The position numbers were made by a program, and so were the translations under genes. Positions 1 through 5,281 of a stretch of DNA of 9,348 nt are shown here, piece by piece. Below the pieces are notes generated by a model that was given only the letters and a program-made list of their open reading frames with translations, did no database searches and was not told where the DNA came from. The number at the start of each line of letters is the position of its first letter. Positions within the stretch are counted from its first letter, which is position 1. This stretch comes from a bacterium. Lineage in GTDB: Archaea > Nanobdellota > Nanobdellia > Pacearchaeales > GW2011-AR1. Where the stretch lies: the NCBI GenBank assembly GCA_030588935.1, contig JAUUWR010000041.1, positions 1 through 9,348 of the forward strand. Reading direction: 5' to 3'.

Positions 1-570
1 GGTTTTTTCTTCATCTTTTTCACAAACAGTATTTAAACAAGTATTAGAAATAAAAACAATACATTCTCCTCTTTTACAAATAGTATCTTTTGGACAAGAA
101 CCACAATCTTGTCTGCAACCACATTTATCTTCATAAGAAGCACAAACACTATCACCACAACTACGAAAATTCCATTCACTAGTGGGAGTAAGAGGTTGTT
201 CAATAGGATACATGATTGGATTAAAAGGAGGTTCTGTAATACTTCTTTTTGAAGCTTCAATTTTATTATCTCTTTCAATATAATATACTTTATTTAATTC
301 TTTTTCTTTTTCATGAAGTTTTAAATTTTCTTTATATTCTACTAATAAAGCTTCATTATTCACGAGACTTGATTCTTTATTTTCATCAATCACTCCTTCA
401 ACCCTCTCAATCACACTTTCAACACTGCCATCAACTACTCGCTGAATTTCATCTAGAGTACTTTGATTAGCTATGAAATCAATATCATTTAAGTTAGCAA
501 AAACTAAAATAATAAAACTGAAACTGATAATCAAACATGCTAAAATCCCAATTAACACCCTCTTTTTCAT
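1..570 (-). CDS. Secreted/anchored Cys-rich protein, C-terminus beyond window edge
   Basis: An open frame runs from the ATG at 570-568 to base 1 without a stop, giving 190 residues and continuing outside the window. Residues 1-26 are a signal peptide or N-terminal anchor (MKKR, then a hydrophobic stretch at about 6-25). Residues 36-105 are charged, rich in Glu, Lys and Val, and probably helical or coiled coil. A Pro-rich linker at 112-131 leads into a Cys-rich domain from 138 with Cys at 138, 143, 150, 152, 156, 159, 165, 170, 178 and 183. Its start, CGDSVC followed by YEDKCGC and DCGSC, resembles the CGxGxC..E.C..CP.DC modules common in exported archaeal and bacterial proteins. A TATA-like box lies 18-30 nt upstream, so this start is favoured. 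The gene is divergent from the primase. Function is unknown; disulfide-stabilised extracellular binding is the natural guess. Open frames of 81 codons (same strand) and 73 codons (opposite strand) inside it are shadows. Confidence 0.85.
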   Translation of the reverse strand, partial: MKKRVLIGILACLIISFSFIILVFANLNDIDFIANQSTLDEIQRVVDGSVESVIERVEGVIDENKESSLVNNEALLVEYKENLKLHEKEKELNKVYYIERDNKIEASKRSITEPPFNPIMYPIEQPLTPTSEWNFRSCGDSVCASYEDKCGCRQDCGSCPKDTICKRGECIVFISNTCLNTVCEKDEEKT

Positions 571-587
571 ATTCTATCTAACAAATC

Positions 588-600
588 TTTATTTTTAAAT
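588..600 (-). promoter_or_regulatory. TATA-type promoter of the Cys-rich protein gene
   Basis: Read on the minus strand this is ATTTAAAAATAAA, centred about 24 nt before the ATG at 570. That spacing fits a leaderless archaeal transcript. No Shine-Dalgarno sequence is present between it and the start. Confidence 0.5.
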
Positions 601-686
601 CTATTTATATTCGCCAATCTTACAACAACCCCAAAACATATCCTCCACAACAACTTATTATATAAATTCTTAAAATATTATATCAC

Positions 687-769
687 TAATCTTACAAGAA
701 TAATAGTTAGATAAATGAGATGCTTAGCTTACCCTACTCATCTTTAGAGATTCTTATTTTGTAAGATTA
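687..769. repeat. Long imperfect inverted repeat in divergent promoter region
   Basis: The left arm 688-703 (AATCTTACAAGAATAA) pairs with the right arm 754-768 (TTATTTTGTAAGATT) with one bulged G at 698. An outer T687-A769 pair makes 16 pairs in all. The central 50 nt contain a possible inner helix, ATGAG 715-719 with CTCAT 737-741. The right arm overlaps the presumed TATA box of the primase gene. It could be an operator, a structured RNA or a remnant of a small repeat. It lies between two divergent starts, so it is not a terminator of either flanking gene. Confidence 0.6.
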
Positions 770-779
770 TAAGTTAAAA
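766..779 (+). promoter_or_regulatory. Probable TATA box of the primase gene
   Basis: The sequence ATTATAAGTTAAAA sits 15-28 nt before the ATG at 794, close to the spacing of other genes here, implying a very short or absent leader. The TATAAGTTAAAA core also occurs in the structured repeat at 5184-5195, where no gene starts at the corresponding distance. Confidence 0.45.
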
Positions 780-793
780 TAATATAAACAAAA

Positions 794-2383
794 ATGGAGC
801 TTAAAGAAAAAAGAATCCGCGAAATAACATTAATGTATTACTCAATGCCAGAAATTAGAAAAACAATCTTACAATTCTCGCAAAACAGAGAGTGCATTCC
901 GCAATATTATGAAGGTTTTGGAAAACGCCCTGACAATTTCCAGTATGAATTAGATATTTTAGAGCAGGTAAGAAAAGGAGCAACTTCTTTTCACTGTTCA
1001 GAAGAATTATGGCAGGACCCTTTAGAAATCTCAACAGAAATGAAAGAAAATGAAGTCAATGAGCTAAGAATCGGCTGGGATTTGCTTTTAGATATAGATT
1101 CTCCTTATTTAGAATACAGTAAAATCTATGCAGAACTTTTAATAGATGTTTTAAAATTTCATGGAATTGAAAACATTGGAATTAAATTTTCAGGAAGCAA
1201 AGGATTTCATATTATAATCCCTTGGAAAGCTTTCCCAAACGAAATTTATGGACAAAAAACAAAAAACATGTTCCCAGAATGGCCAAGAGCAATTTGTGAA
1301 TATTTATCAGAAACCATAAAGCCAAAATTAATAGAAAAAATCTATGAAGGGAATCTAAAAGAAATAGCAGAGAAAAGTGGAAGAAAAGAAGAAGATTTAT
1401 TAATTATGGAATGTAATCAGTGTCATAGGGCTGCTGAGAAAAAAGAACTTGTTACTTGGATTTGCGAAAGTTGCAAAAGATTAGGAGAGATAAGCAGAAT
1501 AGAAAAAAATAAAAGAATCCTAAAATGTCCAGAGTGTGGAATAGAACTTTCAGAAAAAACAAGAGAAAAAATTTGGATTTGTGAATTCTGTAATATTAAT
1601 TCTTATAAATCTCCATTAAATTTTGGGACTATAAGAAAAGGTTTTATTCCAGGAGAAGATAAATCAACACAAAAAGAAAGAATTAAATCAGAACAAGATA
1701 TTGAAGCAGATTTAATTTTAGTTGCCCCCCGTCACCTTTTCCGTATGCCCTATTCACTCCACGAAAAAACAGCATTAGCCTCTGTTGTTATAGACAAAGA
1801 TAAAATCAAAGATTTCCAGATAACAGATGCAAAGCCATTTAAATTTAAACCAAAAAATTTTTATCCAAATGCAGCAGAAAACGAGGCAAAAGAACTTTTA
1901 TTGCAGGCATTGGACTGGAAAGAGCAGAAACAATCTAAAGAACAATATTTAAAATCCCTTACATCTCCTAATCTACAGAGCTCTATTGATAAAAAAGATT
2001 ATCAAAACATTAAAATAACAAATTTAACAGAAGATCTTCTTCCTCCTTGTGTAAAACTAATTTTAAAAGGAATAAAACAAGATGGAAGAAAACGTGCTCT
2101 TTTTATTTTAATAAATTTCTTTAAATCATTGGGCTTAGATAATCAAGAACTTGAAAATAAAATCAATGAGTGGAATGAAAAAAACTACAAGCCATTAAAA
2201 CAAGGATACATCAGAAGCCAATTAATCTGGCACAACAGGCAGGAAGCAAGACTGCCTCCTAATTGCGACAAAACCCATTATAAAGATTTAGCAGTCTGCA
2301 AACCAGATGAACTTTGCAGGCAGATTAAAAATCCTGTTAATTATGCAACAAGAAAGTTTTTTAGGGGGAGAAGAAGGAGATAA
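794..2383 (+). CDS. priS: Monomeric archaeal DNA primase, PriS-PriL C-terminal fusion
   Basis: This archaeo-eukaryotic primase would make RNA or DNA primers for replication. Residues 1-350 are the PriS (AEP) catalytic core. WDLLLDID carries the metal-binding Asp100 and Asp102, SGSKGFH (133-139) is the nucleotide-binding motif, and RMPYSLHEKT (317-326) matches the conserved R.P.SLH.KT block. Asp306 is the likely third catalytic carboxylate. Between these lie two CxxC pairs of zinc-ribbon type (207/210 with 224/227, and 245/248 with 263/266). After a linker at about 350-410, residues 411-515 match the PriL C-terminal Fe-S domain: Cys419, Cys491, Cys502 and Cys508 are in the expected order, with GIKQDGRKRALFIL and YIRSQLIWH helices around them. 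There is no room for the PriL N-terminal domain. Such one-chain primases are known from Nanoarchaeum equitans and related DPANN archaea. The tail (521-529) is strongly basic. At 529 residues the frame is complete. Confidence 0.93.
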   Translation: MELKEKRIREITLMYYSMPEIRKTILQFSQNRECIPQYYEGFGKRPDNFQYELDILEQVRKGATSFHCSEELWQDPLEISTEMKENEVNELRIGWDLLLDIDSPYLEYSKIYAELLIDVLKFHGIENIGIKFSGSKGFHIIIPWKAFPNEIYGQKTKNMFPEWPRAICEYLSETIKPKLIEKIYEGNLKEIAEKSGRKEEDLLIMECNQCHRAAEKKELVTWICESCKRLGEISRIEKNKRILKCPECGIELSEKTREKIWICEFCNINSYKSPLNFGTIRKGFIPGEDKSTQKERIKSEQDIEADLILVAPRHLFRMPYSLHEKTALASVVIDKDKIKDFQITDAKPFKFKPKNFYPNAAENEAKELLLQALDWKEQKQSKEQYLKSLTSPNLQSSIDKKDYQNIKITNLTEDLLPPCVKLILKGIKQDGRKRALFILINFFKSLGLDNQELENKINEWNEKNYKPLKQGYIRSQLIWHNRQEARLPPNCDKTHYKDLAVCKPDELCRQIKNPVNYATRKFFRGRRRR

Positions 2384-2386
2384 CCT

Positions 2387-2405
2387 CATCAACAAATTTA
2401 AATAC
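2387..2405 (+). repeat. 19-bp direct repeat with TATA box, copy 1
   Basis: This stretch, CATCAACAAATTTAAATAC, is identical to 3207-3225, and looser similarity (TTAATTTATTA versus TTATTTATTA) continues just beyond both copies. In copy 2 it is the promoter of the 3246 gene. Here it follows the primase stop by three bases and points at no + strand gene. The first 10 nt (CATCAACAAA) also recur at 2438-2447. It may be a duplicated promoter or the scar of a recombination event. Confidence 0.75.
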
Positions 2406-2454
2406 TTAATTTATTAGCAATACCATTAACATTCACCCATCAACAAACCTAAAA

Positions 2455-2718
2455 CTAACCAAATAAAAAACCTATAATCTCTTTCTTTCTCTTAACATTC
2501 AAAAAAACTTCTAAACCATAATTAGTTGGTTTAGATAACAAAAAACCAGTTTTTAATAAATCATCCACAACTTTTCTAACTTCTTTGCTGCTTCTTAACC
2601 TGTCAGGCAAACCTTTCGGAAGATTATGTATGCTTGTATGCTTATGCATCCACATCCTTTTTCTAACCAGCTTTTTCAATATAAATTTTTTAATCTCATT
2701 ATAATTCTCTTTTTTCAT
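2455..2718 (-). CDS. Small conserved archaeal protein, winged-helix-like
   Basis: This 87-residue basic protein is convergent with the primase gene and divergent from the regulator at 2843. The frame stays open upstream to an ATG at 2775, but a strong TATA box (2741-2750) lies inside that extension, 22-32 nt before the ATG at 2718. The shorter start is therefore preferred, and the extra 19 residues are hydrophobic and unlike the rest. KHTSIHNLPKGLP (26-38), then a helix RSSKEVRKVVDDLLKTGFL (42-60), and SKPTNYGLEVFLN (62-74) give the helix-helix-hairpin pattern of small winged-helix proteins. From memory, this KHT..NLPKG...KPT.YGL.V.LN signature is widespread in archaeal proteins of unknown function. 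Nucleic-acid binding is likely but unproven. No catalytic residues are evident. Confidence 0.8.
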   Translation of the reverse strand: MKKENYNEIKKFILKKLVRKRMWMHKHTSIHNLPKGLPDRLRSSKEVRKVVDDLLKTGFLLSKPTNYGLEVFLNVKRKKEIIGFLFG

Positions 2719-2740
2719 CAATAAACAAAAAAGCAGACAT

Positions 2741-2750
2741 TTAAATATTT
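2741..2750 (-). promoter_or_regulatory. TATA box for the 2718 gene
   Basis: On the minus strand the box reads AAATATTTAA and is followed at once by ATGTCTG. It lies 22-32 nt before the ATG at 2718, as expected for leaderless transcription, and decides the start codon of that gene. Confidence 0.65.
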
Positions 2751-2813
2751 TATCAAAAACACTCCAATTTAGCAATTACTATTTCAATAACCTAAGTTAA
2801 TAAAATAGAAAGG

Positions 2814-2821
2814 TTTAAAAA
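2814..2821 (+). promoter_or_regulatory. TATA box for the winged-helix regulator
   Basis: TTTAAAAA lies 22-29 nt before the ATG at 2843 and is followed by TGTCAG. The divergent promoter on the other strand has the same TTTAAA..ATGTC.G order, so both boxes may carry one operator. Confidence 0.65.
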
Positions 2822-2842
2822 TGTCAGATTATTATAATTTGT

Positions 2843-3190
2843 ATGGAACAAGAAAATCTCAAAACAGAAAAAAGCATTTTTATGGAATATTTTGGAACTT
2901 CTCCAATGATAAAAGTTTTAGATTTTTTAATACAAGGAGAAGACTTTGATTACAGTATGACAGAAATAGCAAGAAACTCAGGTGTAGGGTGGAGTGCTTT
3001 CTCTGTTGTATTTAAAAGACTTTTAGAAAAGAACATAATCAAGCAGACAAGAACAATAGGAAATGCAAAATTATTCAAATTAAATACAGAAAATCCTGCT
3101 GTCCAGAAACTCATTAAACTAGATGAAGAGTTGACAAAACTAGAAACTGAGAAGTCTTTAATAAAATTAAAAGAGAAAATTACAATTTGA
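2843..3190 (+). CDS. Winged helix-turn-helix transcriptional regulator
   Basis: This 115-residue protein is a probable DNA-binding regulator of the small archaeal wHTH (MarR/ArsR-like) type. Residues 16-30 (YFGTSPMIKVLDFLI) form the first helix with the typical FG.SP..KVLDFL motif. YSMTEIARNSGVGWSAFSVVFKRLLEKNII (37-66) is the helix-turn-helix with recognition helix, and KQTRTIGNAKLFKLNTENP (67-85) is the wing. The C-terminal 86-113 is an amphipathic, charged helix that could dimerise. There are no Cys or His clusters or ligand domain, so the signal sensed cannot be told. It is transcribed divergently from the 2718 gene across 124 bp, with matching motifs at both TATA boxes, suggesting control of itself and its neighbour. 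An ATG at 2821 is in another frame and ends quickly. Confidence 0.85.
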   Translation: MEQENLKTEKSIFMEYFGTSPMIKVLDFLIQGEDFDYSMTEIARNSGVGWSAFSVVFKRLLEKNIIKQTRTIGNAKLFKLNTENPAVQKLIKLDEELTKLETEKSLIKLKEKITI

Positions 3191-3206
3191 TATTTCTTCG
3201 TACGCC

Positions 3207-3225
3207 CATCAACAAATTTAAATAC
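3207..3225 (+). promoter_or_regulatory. Promoter of the toroid-domain surface protein; 19-bp repeat copy 2
   Basis: CATCAACAAATTTAAATAC is identical to 2387-2405. The TATA core TTTAAATA (3217-3224) lies 22-29 nt before the ATG at 3246 and the preceding AACAAA could serve as the B recognition element. No Shine-Dalgarno sequence is seen before the start. Confidence 0.7.
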
Positions 3226-3245
3226 CTCTCTTATTTATTAATTCT

Positions 3246-5087
3246 ATGAAAAAAAGAGTAAAATTTAAAGGAAGGTTACGGAAGGAAACCTTGGTGTCCT
3301 TGCTCTTATTAACAATTTTATTCAGCCTATTACCAATCATCTCTGCCCAGGAAGAAACAACAGAAATAGAAAAAGCATACACTTGCTTGGAAGACAAATT
3401 AGGAGACAATTGCGGAGACACAAAATCAACAGAGCAAACAGCATTTAGTTTATTAGCAATAGGTTATGATTCTTCTTTACAATCTGACTGCAGGTCTTCT
3501 TTAGAAAACAAAAAACAAACTAACTGCTGGGGCTCTACATCAACTGCAAGCTGTGATTTAAAATCAACCAGTCAGGTAATATTATCTTTAGACAACATAG
3601 GAAAAAACACTGATGATTATACTGGCTGGATTTTAAACAAAAGAAAACTAACAACAGATTTAGACTGGTTTTTAGAAATTGATGCAAACGAGGCAACTAC
3701 CTGCAAAATCAAAGTAAATCAAGGGAGTGAATCAACTTTTACTATTAAGGAAGATAAAAAAATTTCAGGAACATCAACCTGTTTAACGCCGGCAGAACAA
3801 AATTATTTTTTAAAAATAAGCAGCACATGCTACGATGACAACTTCACAATTTCCTGCGACAAAGATTTCATAACAACTTTGCTATACAAAAAGCCAGGAG
3901 ATTCTGTTTACTATGTTTCAAGCAAAACTCATTCAGCTTCTGCAGACGGCTCCACAGAGGAAAAAGTAGAATCTTATTGTTTCACAACAGCAGCTGATTG
4001 TGATTATGGGGGAAGCTTGTGGGCTGCACTGGCTCTGGCAAAAACAGGAGAGGGAATTTCAGATTATTTGCCTTATTTAGCTTCAATGTCTGATGAAGCT
4101 GAAAACAAGAAATATTTCCCATCAGCTTTTCTTTACATGATAACTAATGAAGATGATTATTATATAGATATAACAGAAAAACAAAAGCAGGGAAAATACT
4201 GGCAAGAAGCAAGCGCATCAGGCATTAGTTATTATGATACTGCTCTTGCTTTATTATCTCTGCAAAATCTTGTTCTTGAAGAAACAAACAATGCCAAGAA
4301 TTACCTGTTAGAAATTCAGGACACTTCAGGATGCTGGCATTCTGATAACATAAGAGATACTTCTTTTATTTTATATGCGGGCTGGTCAAAATCTCCTGTA
4401 ATTACTAATGGAGATGGAAAATCTGATTGTGAGCAATTTGAACATTATTGTGTTTCACCAGGAAAGTGTTCAATTTCAGATACATTAGATAATTTTCACT
4501 GCCCAAGTTTGAGCGATGTTTGCTGTGAAACTAAGCCAAAAGAACAAACCTGCGATGAAAAACAAGGAATTATCTGTGAAACAGACCAGGAATGCACAGG
4601 TTCAGAAGTAATTGCCTCTGATACAAATTATTGTTGTTTAGCTTCATGCATAGCAGTCACAACTGAAACAGAATGCGAAGACTATGGTTATTCCTGTAAA
4701 ACAATCTGTTCTTCTGATGAAGAAGAAAAATTATATGATTGTGGTTTTGGAGAAGTTTGCTGCGGAGAAAAACAAGAAGAAGGAAACTGGACTTTGATAG
4801 TTCTTCTCATAATCTTAATAGTCCTCGTAATTCTTGCAATAATTCTCAGAAACCAATTGAAAATCTGGTGGTTCAGATTTAAAAGCAAATTAAGATTTGG
4901 AAAACCCCCAGGACCTAGTGGAAGGCCTGCAATGCCCCCAACAACTCCCCCTTTATTTCAGAGACCAAGGCAAATAATTCCAAGACAAGCTTATAGAAGA
5001 CCTGCAACAAGACCTGCTCCAAGAAGAACTCCTAAAGATACTTTATTTGATGAGACCATGAGGAAGTTGAAGGATATGAGTAAGTAA
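3246..5087 (+). CDS. Type I membrane protein, alpha/alpha-toroid-like ectodomain with Cys modules
   Basis: This 613-residue exported protein has a signal peptide at 1-34 (MKKR start, LLLLTILFSLLPIISA, probable cleavage before QEET). Residues 41-135 and 250-385 show repeated helical hairpins with CWG or CWH turns (CWGSTST at 94-100, CWHSDN at 363-368) followed by DTA/STS..LALLSL helices. This is the pattern of prenyltransferase/squalene-cyclase-like alpha/alpha toroids. A Cys-containing beta-rich insert lies at about 136-245. Three Cys modules follow at 395-427, 436-468 and 477-506. A single membrane helix (515-534) precedes a cytoplasmic tail of about 79 residues that is basic and rich in Pro and Arg (551-595). 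I see no catalytic motif of the terpene cyclases and no GCGEQ thioester, so the toroid is more likely a binding or structural domain. The nearest relative in the window is the 5282 gene, which shares the Cys module, membrane helix and basic tail. Confidence 0.88.
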   Translation: MKKRVKFKGRLRKETLVSLLLLTILFSLLPIISAQEETTEIEKAYTCLEDKLGDNCGDTKSTEQTAFSLLAIGYDSSLQSDCRSSLENKKQTNCWGSTSTASCDLKSTSQVILSLDNIGKNTDDYTGWILNKRKLTTDLDWFLEIDANEATTCKIKVNQGSESTFTIKEDKKISGTSTCLTPAEQNYFLKISSTCYDDNFTISCDKDFITTLLYKKPGDSVYYVSSKTHSASADGSTEEKVESYCFTTAADCDYGGSLWAALALAKTGEGISDYLPYLASMSDEAENKKYFPSAFLYMITNEDDYYIDITEKQKQGKYWQEASASGISYYDTALALLSLQNLVLEETNNAKNYLLEIQDTSGCWHSDNIRDTSFILYAGWSKSPVITNGDGKSDCEQFEHYCVSPGKCSISDTLDNFHCPSLSDVCCETKPKEQTCDEKQGIICETDQECTGSEVIASDTNYCCLASCIAVTTETECEDYGYSCKTICSSDEEEKLYDCGFGEVCCGEKQEEGNWTLIVLLIILIVLVILAIILRNQLKIWWFRFKSKLRFGKPPGPSGRPAMPPTTPPLFQRPRQIIPRQAYRRPATRPAPRRTPKDTLFDETMRKLKDMSK

Positions 5088-5170
5088 ATTCTGATTTGTT
5101 ATATTAATTGGAAACCCAACATTACTATCTTTTTCCCTAAATTTCTCCCTAAACCCAAATTCAAAAAGAT

Positions 5171-5230
5171 ATAATTTTACACTATAAGTTAAAAAGAAAA
5201 ATTGAGTTAGATTTATCTTCCCAATTTTTC
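5171..5230 (+). repeat. Structured intergenic repeat, copy 1
   Basis: This aligns with 7895-7955 over about 61 columns with one single-base gap and eight differences in all. It carries an outer perfect 9-bp stem, GAAAAATTG (5196-5204) with CAATTTTTC (5222-5230), and an inner palindrome AGATTTATCT (5209-5218). It lies in the 194-bp gap between the two surface-protein genes, ending 51 nt before the ATG at 5282. It could be part of a leader RNA, an independent small RNA or a small dispersed repeat. The rest of the gap (5088-5170) holds nothing I recognise. Confidence 0.7.
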
Positions 5231-5250
5231 AATCATATAATTAATCTAAA

Positions 5251-5260
5251 CATTTATTAA
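5251..5260 (+). promoter_or_regulatory. Possible TATA box of the 5282 gene
   Basis: CATTTATTAA ends 21 nt before the ATG at 5282, the same spacing as other promoters here. The match to an archaeal TATA box is only moderate. A second candidate, CTATAAGTTAAAA at 5182-5194, would give a leader of roughly 70 nt containing part of the stem-loop. Confidence 0.35.
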
Positions 5261-5281
5261 TCTCAATTCTTATTCTAGTTT

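Noticed and set aside
33..278. Minus-strand open frame of 81 codons overlapping the Cys-rich gene
   Set aside because: It is in another frame of the same strand; the longer frame has signal peptide, Cys spacing and promoter.
249..470. Plus-strand open frame of 73 codons opposite the Cys-rich gene
   Set aside because: It lies antisense to the coiled-coil part of the real frame, with no promoter and random hydrophobic composition.
571..793. Search for tRNA or other known structural RNA in intergenic gaps
   Set aside because: No cloverleaf, TPsiC-like GGTTCAAATCC or GC-rich RNA signature was found here or in the other gaps.
2387..2400. Box C-like TGATGA on the minus strand as part of a C/D guide RNA
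   Set aside because: The purine before TGATGA is missing and no box D or second motif pair is nearby.
2719..2775. 19-residue N-terminal extension of the 2718 gene
   Set aside because: The TATA box for this gene lies inside the extension, and the extension is unlike the conserved body.
3218..3421. Minus-strand open frame opposite the start of the toroid protein
   Set aside because: It is antisense to a clear signal peptide; no conserved features.
4688..4888. Minus-strand open frame opposite the membrane helix of the toroid protein
   Set aside because: Shadow of the real gene, without promoter or domain.
5196..5230. Stem-loop read as an ordinary intrinsic terminator
   Set aside because: Only the minus-strand reading has a T-run after the stem, and no minus-strand gene lies upstream of it at this locus.
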